Positions 43,155-50,978 of a stretch of 64,000 nt of DNA are shown here, piece after piece; within the stretch, counting starts at the first letter, position 1, and the number at the start of each line of letters is the position of its first letter. The stretch comes from Novosphingobium sp. 9U. GTDB lineage: Bacteria; Pseudomonadota; Alphaproteobacteria; Sphingomonadales; Sphingomonadaceae. The translations under genes and the position numbers were made by a program. The notes beneath the pieces are model-generated. The model was not told where the DNA came from. It saw only the letters and a list, made by a program, of their open reading frames with translations, and made no database searches. Location: assembly GCF_902506425.1 (NCBI RefSeq), contig NZ_LR732469.1, forward strand, positions 2,470,770-2,534,769. Reading direction: 5' to 3'.

Positions 43155-43786
43155 GCCGCCACGATCATGCGCACGGGGGTGGGATTGAAGGCGTTGCAGG
43201 GGTTGTTGATCTGCGGGCAGTTGGAGACGACGACGATCACGTCCATCTCGGCCCGCAGATCAACGGTCAGGCCCGGCGCGGAGATCCCGTCGACGATGCC
43301 TAGCGACCCGTCCGGCTCAACGGGGACGTTCATGAAGAAATTGATATTGGACACGATGTCGCGCTTGCCGCGGCCTTCCAGGAGGTTCGCCTCCAGGAAG
43401 TTCTCGACGCAGGCATGCTGCGACTTGGTGTGATGACCGTAGCGCAAGGTGTTGGATTCGCACGAGCAGGCGCCGCCGATGGTGTCGTGGTACGGCACCG
43501 CGCTGGCAGCGATGGTCATCATCGGCCGGCCTTCGTTCGAGCGTAGCACGGTGCCGACGCGCAGGAACAAGTTGCCCTGCGCCGAGACGGTGTCCTGCAT
43601 CGAGTAGCGCTCGCTGTCGTCCTCGCCTGAGTAGAGCAGGAAGTCGACGGCCTGGTTACCCTCGAGATCGACGATGCGCAGGGTCTGCCCGGCCTTGACG
43701 TGGTGCAGCCAGGGCGCGCGGGCGGGCACGACGACGTCGTGCAAAACGGTGCCGGGCAGGCCGGCGATGTGGGGATCAGCGCTCAT
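43151..43786 (-). CDS. DUF1989 protein, probable carboxyguanidine deiminase subunit (urea carboxylase-associated protein 2)
   Basis: 211 residues of the DUF1989 family, formerly annotated as urea-amidolyase-associated or aminomethyltransferase-like. In characterised systems a pair of such proteins (CgdA/CgdB) forms carboxyguanidine deiminase, which makes allophanate from carboxyguanidine. Conserved-looking segments are GGACSCESN, HACVENF and the shared tail motif RAEMDVIVVVSNCPQ. It lies 11 nt after its paralogue and overlaps the carboxylase by 4 nt. Confidence 0.9.
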   Translation of the reverse strand: MSADPHIAGLPGTVLHDVVVPARAPWLHHVKAGQTLRIVDLEGNQAVDFLLYSGEDDSERYSMQDTVSAQGNLFLRVGTVLRSNEGRPMMTIAASAVPYHDTIGGACSCESNTLRYGHHTKSQHACVENFLEANLLEGRGKRDIVSNINFFMNVPVEPDGSLGIVDGISAPGLTVDLRAEMDVIVVVSNCPQINNPCNAFNPTPVRMIVAA

Positions 43787-43797
43787 GCTAAGGGTCC

Positions 43798-44622
43798 TCA
43801 GCGGCGGAAGTAGTCTTCGGCGTTCTCGAAAGCGCGCAGGCCCTCGGGCGTCGCGTTTCGGGCGGGGTCGTCCAGCGGCGTCACCGGTTCACGCCAAGCG
43901 GTGATGCGCAGCGGGGTCACCGTGTACTGGTCGCGCGGGTCGAGCACGTGCGGGCAGTTGGCGAGGACGACGATCACGTCCATCTCCGCACGCAGCACGA
44001 GTTCGCGGCCGGGCTCGAACGGGCCGACCACCGGCGTGATTGTGCCGTCCTCCTCGATGCGCGTGCCCTTGAACAGGTTCACGCAAGGGTGGACGTCGCG
44101 GCGCAGCAGGCCGTGCTTGGCAGCGCCGAGCAGGAAGCGGTCGCGGCCATTGGGGTAGGCGCCGCTGTTACGACCTTCGCCGTACTTGGCCTTGTTGGTC
44201 GCAGCGTTGGAGGTGCCGCTGAAGGCGTCGTGGGTGCCGGCGCCGTCGTCGACCAAGGTCATCAGCACGCGGCCCATGTCTGATAGCAACAGCTTGCCCG
44301 CGCCCAGGTACGCATTCCACTGAACCTTGACCGTGTCGGCCACGTTCAGCCGCTCAGCGGGCATCTCGGCGTTGAACACCAGCAGCGAAGCGCAAGCGTC
44401 GCCGGCAACGTCGATCAGCCGCAGCCGCGTTCCACGAGCGAGGCGGCGCGTGGCGTAACCTCCGGGTGCGACCGTCTCTTCCCAGAGCAGATCGTCCAGC
44501 GAGATCCCTTGCGGCAGGTCGTCCGCAACCGGCGGCAGCACCGGCATGGCATCAACCTTCGTGCCGGCCATGGCACGGGCGTGGTCGCGCGCGGCGAGGG
44601 GATTGGCGAGTGTCTGCGTCAA
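43798..44622 (-). CDS. DUF1989 protein, probable carboxyguanidine deiminase subunit (urea carboxylase-associated protein 1)
   Basis: 274 residues, the larger paralogue, with RLRLIDVAGDACASL, HPCVNLFKG and RAEMDVIVVLANCPH matching its partner. The start is a TTG at 44620-44622 overlapping the regulator stop (TTGA), with GGGAG at 7 nt. A longer open frame to 44742 is antisense-free but lacks a ribosome site. Which subunit is CgdA and which CgdB is not decided from sequence alone. Confidence 0.88.
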   Translation of the reverse strand: MTQTLANPLAARDHARAMAGTKVDAMPVLPPVADDLPQGISLDDLLWEETVAPGGYATRRLARGTRLRLIDVAGDACASLLVFNAEMPAERLNVADTVKVQWNAYLGAGKLLLSDMGRVLMTLVDDGAGTHDAFSGTSNAATNKAKYGEGRNSGAYPNGRDRFLLGAAKHGLLRRDVHPCVNLFKGTRIEEDGTITPVVGPFEPGRELVLRAEMDVIVVLANCPHVLDPRDQYTVTPLRITAWREPVTPLDDPARNATPEGLRAFENAEDYFRR

Positions 44623-45098
44623 GCGTTGGCTCCCGCGGGTTTGCGGCTGCTGGTGTCCTGCTCGTAGAGCGGCGGCAGCAGCGCGGTGGTGGTGACGAGT
44701 TGGAGCTGCTGGACGCCGCGCACCCGGCGCAAGGCGTCGCACAGTTCCTTAAGGCGAATGGCCGGACCCTGGACCAGCAGGACCTCCAGCGACTGGTCCT
44801 CCTCCAGGAAGACGTGCTGGGCGGAGATCACCTCCTTGAGGTAGTCGGCCTGCGTCTCGGCCAGCTGGTGGCGTACCCGGCCACGGTCGGCGCGGTAGAC
44901 GATGGTCACCGTGCCCGCGAGCATTTCGTCGGGGCGGATCGAGGCGGCGTGCTCGGCGAGCGCATGGCGGATTAGCTCGGCGATCAGCTGCGAGCGCGAG
45001 GGCAATTCCCGCTCTTCCACCATCAGATCGAGTTGTCGGAAGAGATCGGCCGGAAGGCTCATGCTGAGCCGGGCCAGACTGGTGCTGTCGGTGCTCAT
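44619..45098 (-). CDS. NikR-like ribbon-helix-helix regulator lacking most nickel ligands
   Basis: 159 residues: an N-terminal ribbon-helix-helix (ARLSMSLPADLF, then two helices to about 50) and a C-terminal ACT-like domain (GTVTIVYR through QLQLV). Between the conserved TQ (82-83) and LE (104-105) there are 20 residues, the same spacing as in E. coli NikR. In that gapless alignment His76, His89 and Cys95 become Ala84, Phe97 and Ser103, and only His87 is kept (His95). It probably still tetramerises and binds DNA but senses another signal. ATG 45096-45098, coupled to the ATPase. Confidence 0.88.
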   Translation of the reverse strand: MSTDSTSLARLSMSLPADLFRQLDLMVEERELPSRSQLIAELIRHALAEHAASIRPDEMLAGTVTIVYRADRGRVRHQLAETQADYLKEVISAQHVFLEEDQSLEVLLVQGPAIRLKELCDALRRVRGVQQLQLVTTTALLPPLYEQDTSSRKPAGANA

Positions 45099-45892
45099 GC
45101 CGCATCCTCTTGGGTATTACGATTTGTGTCAAGCGTAATACCGGCTTCCGTGTCGACGGGTTGTTCTTCTCGCTTTGTGAGCGCCAGATCGTAGACGGCG
45201 GTCGCACCGAAGCGATGCGGCGCGTGCGGATCGTGGCGGCGCTTGTCGAGCGCCAGCACGCGCGTGCCCAGCTGGAACGCCTCCTTGATGTCGTGGGTCA
45301 CCATGATGATGGTCAGCGAATAATCGCGCCACAGCCTGGTGATGAGCCCGTGCATGTCGGCCCGGATGCCCGGATCGAGCGCGCCGAACGGCTCGTCGAG
45401 CAGCAGGATGCGCGGGCGCTTGATCAGGGCTTGCGCAATGGCGAGGCGCTGCTGCATGCCACCCGACATCTCCGCCGGATACAGGTCCAGACTATGGCCG
45501 AGGCCGACCGCGTCGAGCATCTCCGCCGCCTGGTCGCGCGCCGCACGCCTGGCGCCGCCGAACAGCCGCGCCGAGAAGGGCGCCTGCTGCAGTTCCAGCC
45601 CCATCATGACGTTGCGCAGCGCGGTCAGGTGCGGGAACACCGAGTAGCGCTGGAACACGACACCGCGATCGGGACCGCACTCGGGGGCCAGCGGCGTGCC
45701 GTCGAGCAGGATGGAGCCGCGGGTCGGCCTCTCCTGGCCGAGCACCACGCGCAGGAAGCTGCTCTTGCCCGCGCCCGATGGGCCGACGATAGAGACGAAA
45801 GAGCCCGCGGCGACGTCCAGGCTGACCCGCTCGAGCACGACTTTGTCGCCGTACTCGACCCACAGGTCCTTGAGGCTGAGGAGCGCGCTCAA
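45095..45892 (-). CDS. ABC transporter ATPase, urea/guanidine-carboxylase-associated
   Basis: 265 residues with Walker A GPSGAGKSS, signature MSGGMQQR, Walker B ILLLDEPFGALD and VTHDIKEA, of the nitrate/taurine subclass that accompanies urea carboxylase operons. The start is TTG 45890-45892, overlapping the permease stop (TTGA) with GGAG at 7 nt. The 3' end of the gene carries the palindromic operator for the next gene, so the last residues (GITLDTNRN) are constrained by DNA function as well. Confidence 0.92.
   Translation of the reverse strand: MSALLSLKDLWVEYGDKVVLERVSLDVAAGSFVSIVGPSGAGKSSFLRVVLGQERPTRGSILLDGTPLAPECGPDRGVVFQRYSVFPHLTALRNVMMGLELQQAPFSARLFGGARRAARDQAAEMLDAVGLGHSLDLYPAEMSGGMQQRLAIAQALIKRPRILLLDEPFGALDPGIRADMHGLITRLWRDYSLTIIMVTHDIKEAFQLGTRVLALDKRRHDPHAPHRFGATAVYDLALTKREEQPVDTEAGITLDTNRNTQEDAA
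45113..45142. promoter_or_regulatory. NikR-type operator 1, upstream of the regulator gene
   Basis: A perfect 9-bp dyad, GGTATTACG and CGTAATACC separated by 12 nt, equal to GTATTAC-N14-GTAATAC. It lies 15-44 nt before the regulator ATG, inside the 3' end of the ATPase gene. Expected to give autoregulation or an internal promoter for the catabolic half of the operon. Confidence 0.75.
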
Positions 45893-46704
45893 TGTGCTGC
45901 TCCATGCGCCCAGGCAAAGCCGCGGCGGCTCGCTTGCGTGAGGATCAGGTCCATCGCGATCGCCAGCAGTGCGATCCAGGCGACGTAGGGAATGATGACG
46001 TCCATCGACAGATAGCGCCTGACCAGGAAGATGCGGTAGCCGAGGCCCACGTCGGACGCGATCGCCTCGGCCGAGATCAGGAACACCCATGCCGGTCCCA
46101 GCGCCAGGCGCATCGCCTGCAGCAATCGCGGCATCGCCTGGGGTAGGGCGACGCGGATCATGATCTGCCAGCTGTTGGCGCCGAGCGTCTGCGCCTTGAC
46201 GATCTGCTCGCGGGGTAGGGCGGCGACATGCGCGGCAATGTCGCGCACCATGACCGGGGTGATGCCCACGACGATCAGCGTGACTTTTGCAGTCTCACCC
46301 AGGCCCAGCGCGATGAACAGGATCGGCAGCAGCGCGATCGGCGGAATAACAGCGATGCCGGTGACGAGCGGGCCCAATGTGGCGCGCACCGGCGGCAGCA
46401 CGCCGAGCACGAGACCGAGGATCAAGGCGACGAGTGTCGAGATGCCCAGGCCCAGACCCAGGCGCTGCAAGCTTGCCAGCGTATCCGCCCAGAACACGAT
46501 CTGCCCGGACAGCGGGTCCGGCTGCAGCAACAGCGCCGACATGCCGGTGATCATCGCACCCGGGAGCGGCAGGATCTTGTCCAGCGGGTTCAGCGTGTGC
46601 CGCTGCGCCGCCAGCGCCAGGTACACCAGCAGCAGGGCCGCGATCGGCAGGGCGCCGAGAAGGAAGCGGCTACCCCTGTTTGGCTGACGGTTCACCCAGC
46701 GCAT
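45889..46704 (-). CDS. ABC transporter permease, urea/guanidine-carboxylase-associated
   Basis: 271-residue BPD-type permease with about six membrane helices and the EAA-like loop (REQIVKAQTLGANSWQIMIRVALPQAMP region, around residues 165-195). It starts at ATG 46702-46704, 40 nt after the binding-protein gene, and overlaps the ATPase start. Confidence 0.92.
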   Translation of the reverse strand: MRWVNRQPNRGSRFLLGALPIAALLLVYLALAAQRHTLNPLDKILPLPGAMITGMSALLLQPDPLSGQIVFWADTLASLQRLGLGLGISTLVALILGLVLGVLPPVRATLGPLVTGIAVIPPIALLPILFIALGLGETAKVTLIVVGITPVMVRDIAAHVAALPREQIVKAQTLGANSWQIMIRVALPQAMPRLLQAMRLALGPAWVFLISAEAIASDVGLGYRIFLVRRYLSMDVIIPYVAWIALLAIAMDLILTQASRRGFAWAHGAAH

Positions 46705-46744
46705 GTCGGTTCCATCGTTGCGGTCGCGCGGTGGCGAGTGGCGT

Positions 46745-47827
46745 TCACAGCTTGCCGTCGGCAGCCGATTGCATGAACGTGCTGTCGAAGCGCAGCGTCA
46801 CGTGTTGCGCATCGCCGAGCGTCTTGTTGCCGGGGAAGCTCAGCCCCACGGCGTCGGCCGAGGTCGCGCCCTTGAACAGCCCCTTGGAGAAGCTGAAGTC
46901 GCGCACGCGCTTCATGTTGGTCATGATCTCGGGCGAGGCTGTTGCAGCGACGGCGGCCTTCGGGTCGGCGTAGAGGTATGTGGTCGACAGCTGACTGTCA
47001 AAGGACTCCGGCGTTGCGCCAGCGAGCTTGGCCATGGCCGCGCGTGCTTCCTTGCCCTTGGCGTCCTGCTGCTTCATCAGTGCCAGCGTCTCGTACCAGA
47101 TGCCCGCGAGCGCCTTGCCCAGGTTGGGGTTGGCCTTGATCGTGGCGGTGTCGACCACCAGCAGGTCGAGGATCTCGCCGGGGATCTGCGCAGAGCTGAA
47201 TACTTCCTTGGCGCCGGCCTGGCCCTTCATCACCGAAAGCTGCGGGTTCCAAGCGACGGCGGCCTGGCTATCCGCGCTGGCGAAGGCGGCGACGATATCC
47301 GCGTCCGAAGTGTTCACCGTCTTGACGTCGGTCAGCGACATGCCCGCGGTGGAGAGGGCGCGGGCGAGCAGGTAGTGGGAGACTGAGAGCTCGACCAGGT
47401 TGACCGACTTGCCCTTGATCGCGTTCAGCGTGTCCCCGCCCTTGAGCATGACGCCATCGTTGCCGTTGGAATAGTCACCGACGATGATCGCGCTGGTGTC
47501 CTTGCCGCCCGCGGCGGGGATGGTCAGCGCGTCCATGTTGGTAACGGTCACGCCGTCGAACTTGCCGGCGGTGTATTGATTGACGGACTCTACGTAGTCG
47601 TTGACCTGGACGAAGTTGATCTTGAGCCCGTACTTGTCAGCCCACTTCTTCACGATGCCCGCTTGCTGCGCATAGGGCCATGGCATCCAGCCGGCGTAGA
47701 TCGACCAGCCGATGTTGAACTCGTTACGCTGCTGCGGCGCGCTGCTCTGACCCGAGCAGGATGCCAGCATGAGCATACTCGCAGCAAGTGTGATCCGGCT
47801 TGTCTTGCCCCGCGACCTCAGCACCAT
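46745..47827 (-). CDS. ABC transporter substrate-binding lipoprotein, urea/guanidine-carboxylase-associated
   Basis: 360 residues with a lipobox (LMLASCSG, Cys about 24), so it is a lipoprotein. The NMT1/SsuA-like body has FNIGWSIYAGWMPWPYA and TVTNMDALTIP, typical of the group found with urea carboxylase operons. ATG 47825-47827 is preceded by AAAGGGGA; the earlier GTG at 47857 is less likely. It is the first gene of the operon, 58 nt downstream of a NikR-type box. The ligand may be guanidine, urea or a related amidino compound. Confidence 0.9.
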   Translation of the reverse strand: MVLRSRGKTSRITLAASMLMLASCSGQSSAPQQRNEFNIGWSIYAGWMPWPYAQQAGIVKKWADKYGLKINFVQVNDYVESVNQYTAGKFDGVTVTNMDALTIPAAGGKDTSAIIVGDYSNGNDGVMLKGGDTLNAIKGKSVNLVELSVSHYLLARALSTAGMSLTDVKTVNTSDADIVAAFASADSQAAVAWNPQLSVMKGQAGAKEVFSSAQIPGEILDLLVVDTATIKANPNLGKALAGIWYETLALMKQQDAKGKEARAAMAKLAGATPESFDSQLSTTYLYADPKAAVAATASPEIMTNMKRVRDFSFSKGLFKGATSADAVGLSFPGNKTLGDAQHVTLRFDSTFMQSAADGKL

Positions 47828-47884
47828 GATTCGTCCCCTTTCGCAGTGCAGCATCATTCGGGATCGCTCCCTTGTCCAGCACTG

Positions 47885-47912
47885 ATATTACGTTCAGCTG
47901 ATTTTGTAATAC
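47885..47912. promoter_or_regulatory. NikR-type operator 2, upstream of the ABC operon
   Basis: ATATTAC-N14-GTAATAC, six of seven positions symmetric, 58 nt upstream of the binding-protein ATG, an ordinary promoter position. Same half-sites and exact spacing as operators 1 and 3. Confidence 0.72.
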
Positions 47913-48137
47913 TTTTCTGCGGGCGTGCGGAAAGGCCAGGGCGTCGCCGCAGCATCGGGAGCGTAGGCGGACTGCGGGTTTGATCCCGGGCGCGTGCAGT
48001 CCTGCACTCGAATCACCTAATGCCGATTCGAGGCGATTTGCCGTCGAACGACCGTCATCATCGCTGACCGATTATGCGCGCAGTGTGTCGAAAGTCACGC
48101 ATTTCCGCACTGCAGCATGTGTATGACACATCTGTCG

Positions 48138-48165
48138 TTATTACGCTTGACGCTATCCGTAATAT
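48138..48165. promoter_or_regulatory. NikR-type operator 3, upstream of the TonB receptor
   Basis: TTATTAC-N14-GTAATAT, again six symmetric positions with a 14-nt spacer, about 350 nt before the receptor start, implying a long leader. It links the receptor to the operon on the other strand. Confidence 0.7.
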
Positions 48166-48517
48166 CGATACCGTACATGGAAATCGACCAGAATGGCCGA
48201 GCGGCAAGCGCAACCAGGCTTGCTGCGAATCCGGCTGGTAGATCCCTCCGGACGATCGCCGGAGGACATTTGCGGTTAGATCGACTGTGCGCAACTTAAC
48301 ACGTCTGCGCGCCACGAACTACTTGACCTTGCAGGTCGCCTTCTGGCGTCCACCGAATTCATCCTGCGATCTCTACGCGAGATCGCACGTGAATACTGAC
48401 GACTTACTGTCTTGCTATATGAAAAAAGTTTGAACAAGATCGGCAAACGATCACCGGAACACCGGATATATCGGGAGTGAGATGTCACAACAGGCTTTTG
48501 TCCATGAGGGGGCCGAC

Positions 48518-50929
48518 GTGACCAAACAGACTATCCGCACCAAGTTGCTCTGTGCGACCATTCTGATGAGTTCTGCTGCCACCCCAGCCTTGGCCCAGGA
48601 AGCCGAGGACGGTGCGACGCAAACCAGTGCCAACGAGATCGTCGTCACCGCGACGCGTCGTTCGACGACGCTGCAAGACGTGCCGATCAACATCAGCGCC
48701 GTCGGGCAGGAACAGCTGTCGCGCAACCGCATCGACGACGTGCAGGACCTTGCGGCCTTCACGCCGGGCATGACGGTGACCGACACCGGCCCAGGCTCGA
48801 CCGGCAACATCATTTTGCGCGGAATCTCGTCCGCCGACGCCAGCGGCGGCTCGAACTACAACAGTTCGCTGGGCGTCTATTTGGGCGAAGTGCCGCTCTA
48901 CCTCGACTTCAAGCTGATCGACATCAACCGCGTCGAAGTCCTGCAGGGCCCACAGGGTACCCTCTACGGCCTCGGTACTCTGGCGGGTGCGGTGCGCTAC
49001 ATCCCGAACCGGCCGGATCCGAGCAAGTTCGAGGTCGAAGCGCATGGGCGTGTGTTCGACATGGCGCATGCCAACGACCCGGGCTTCAACATGGACGGCG
49101 CGGTCAACATCCCGATCCTCGCCGACCATGTCGCCTTCCGCACCACCGTCGGTTACTACAACAACCCCGGCTTCATCGACAACAATGCGCTGCTTCTGCA
49201 GCCAGGCATCTCCGATCCGCAGCCCGGCCGCAGCGAGAACGGTGCCGATGCCTCGTTGGGCACGCCCGAGCAGCGGGCGGCGAACTTCTATTCCAAGAAG
49301 GACGTCAATGACGAGCGCACCTTTACCACGCGCAACCAGTTGCTGCTGGAACTCAATCCCGACATCAAGGCCTTCCTGACCTACGCGCACCAGGAGACCA
49401 AGACAAACGGTGGCCAGAGCAACGGCTTTGGCGTGCTGGGTACCGGCAAGTACGAGAATCCGACGCGCTATCTCGAACCTTCCAGCCGAAACTCGGACCT
49501 CTATGCGGCCGAATTCAATATCGGCCTGGGCGGCTTCGCGCAGATCGTTTCGACGACTGCCTGGACGACGCAGAAGATCGACCAGATCAGCGACAACACT
49601 GACCTGCTGCTCGATCTTAACTATGGCTACGAAGAGTTTCCGCAGTTTTCCTCTTTCAACACGTCGGCATCCAACCGCCGCCAGTTCAACCAGGAAGTCC
49701 GCCTGGTCTCGACCCATGGCGGCCCGCTCAGTTGGGTTATCGGCGGTTTCTACAACAACATGCGCTTCGGCTCGCAATATCGCGAATACGTGCCTGGCCT
49801 GCCCGACTTCTTCGGGGTCTATCGTCCCGACAATCTCGAATACATGTCGTTCGTCAACACGCGCACCAAGGAATATGCGGGCTACGGCGAAGCGACTTTC
49901 CACATCACCGATGCCTGGCAGGTGACTGGCGGCCTTCGTTACTACAAGTATAAGGCCTTCGCCGAGGGTGGTACCGACACCCCCCTGACCAGCGGCGGCC
50001 GTCGTCGGACGCCTTACCCGCTCGTCGTCTTCGATCCCAGCCGCATCCGCTCGGGCCAGACCGACGACGACGGCTTTGTGTACAAGCTGAATACTTCGTA
50101 CAAGTTCAACGATGACTTGCTGGTCTACGGTACGTACAGCACCGGCTATCGCACGGGTAACGTCAACCGGGTAGCGCCGTGTATTCAGCCGCTGCCGCCT
50201 GGCCAGAACGTCTGCGCATTGCCGAACGAGCTTTCGTTCGGTCCCGACAAGACCAAGAACATCGAAGTCGGCGTGCGCGCGTCGCTGCTCGACAAGCGGC
50301 TGCAGTTCACCGTCGACGCGTTCCATGTCGATTGGACCGGCATCCAGGTGCCCAGCTCGACCATCAACGGCGCGGTGGGCATCACGGTCAATGCGGGCAA
50401 GGCAGTCTCGAAGGGCTTCGAGTTCACGGGTGAGTTCAAGATCACGCCCGAACTCTCACTTCAGGGTACCTACTCGTACACCGACGCACACCTGACCGAA
50501 GATGCCGCCGACGTGATCGTCAGCCAGGGCGTGCCCTATGGCGCATTCGATGGCGATCGCCTGCCGGGTTCGACCAAGCACCAAGGGTCTGCTCAGCTGA
50601 CCTACACCTACCCGCTGGCGAACGGCGCTTCGATCGAGGCGAACTGGGCTGCCACTTACACCGGCAACATCTACTCGCGTGTCGGCCTGCGCGGCAACGG
50701 CGAGGTCATTCCCGATTACCTGACGCACCGCGCCGCGATCACCTACCGCGGCGAGCACTTCGACATCGGCCTCTTCGCGGACAACATCTTCGACAAGTAT
50801 GCGGTGACGGCGATCAGCAACGACATCAGTTCGTACAACCAGGTACGCACTGACGTCGTGGAGCGGTACTACGCTCGCAGCGTGCTGACGCCGCGGCGCG
50901 TGGGCGTGGACATGCGCTTCCACTACTGA
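48518..50929 (+). CDS. TonB-dependent receptor, predicted member of the NikR-like regulon
   Basis: 803 residues from GTG 48518-48520, which has GAGGGGG at 5 nt and gives a clean signal peptide ending PALAQ. ATG 48482 is the alternative and adds twelve residues. It has a TonB box (EIVVTATR), plug motifs ILRGISSADASGG and EVLQGPQGTLYGLGT, and a C-terminal strand ending VDMRFHY. The substrate should be what the ABC importer delivers or a cofactor of the pathway. A hairpin terminator follows. Confidence 0.92.
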   Translation: MTKQTIRTKLLCATILMSSAATPALAQEAEDGATQTSANEIVVTATRRSTTLQDVPINISAVGQEQLSRNRIDDVQDLAAFTPGMTVTDTGPGSTGNIILRGISSADASGGSNYNSSLGVYLGEVPLYLDFKLIDINRVEVLQGPQGTLYGLGTLAGAVRYIPNRPDPSKFEVEAHGRVFDMAHANDPGFNMDGAVNIPILADHVAFRTTVGYYNNPGFIDNNALLLQPGISDPQPGRSENGADASLGTPEQRAANFYSKKDVNDERTFTTRNQLLLELNPDIKAFLTYAHQETKTNGGQSNGFGVLGTGKYENPTRYLEPSSRNSDLYAAEFNIGLGGFAQIVSTTAWTTQKIDQISDNTDLLLDLNYGYEEFPQFSSFNTSASNRRQFNQEVRLVSTHGGPLSWVIGGFYNNMRFGSQYREYVPGLPDFFGVYRPDNLEYMSFVNTRTKEYAGYGEATFHITDAWQVTGGLRYYKYKAFAEGGTDTPLTSGGRRRTPYPLVVFDPSRIRSGQTDDDGFVYKLNTSYKFNDDLLVYGTYSTGYRTGNVNRVAPCIQPLPPGQNVCALPNELSFGPDKTKNIEVGVRASLLDKRLQFTVDAFHVDWTGIQVPSSTINGAVGITVNAGKAVSKGFEFTGEFKITPELSLQGTYSYTDAHLTEDAADVIVSQGVPYGAFDGDRLPGSTKHQGSAQLTYTYPLANGASIEANWAATYTGNIYSRVGLRGNGEVIPDYLTHRAAITYRGEHFDIGLFADNIFDKYAVTAISNDISSYNQVRTDVVERYYARSVLTPRRVGVDMRFHY

Positions 50930-50935
50930 GCACAA

Positions 50936-50958
50936 GGGCGCCGGTTCCGCCGGCGCCC
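50936..50958 (+). terminator. Rho-independent terminator after the TonB receptor
   Basis: A perfect 9-bp GC-rich stem (GGGCGCCGG/CCGGCGCCC) with a 5-nt loop begins 7 nt after the stop codon and is followed by CTTTCC. Confidence 0.7.
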
Positions 50959-50978
50959 CTTTCCTTGCGGAGTTCCTC

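Larger units (their letters stand above)
47828..48517. other. Divergent control region with two NikR-type boxes
   Basis: About 690 nt between the ABC operon and the TonB receptor gene, no gene. It contains operators at 47885-47912 and 48138-48165 and a 7-bp stem-loop at 48245-48265 (CCTCCGG/CCGGAGG) in the receptor leader. I looked for the guanidine-I (ykkC) riboswitch core on both strands and did not find it. Confidence 0.6.

Noticed and set aside
47828..48517. Possible guanidine-I (ykkC) riboswitch before the ABC operon or receptor
   Set aside because: The conserved core elements were not recognisable on either strand; only stem-loops without that core are present.
48485..50326. 613-residue open frame on the minus strand
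   Set aside because: Antisense to the TonB receptor, whose motifs and signal peptide are clear on the plus strand.
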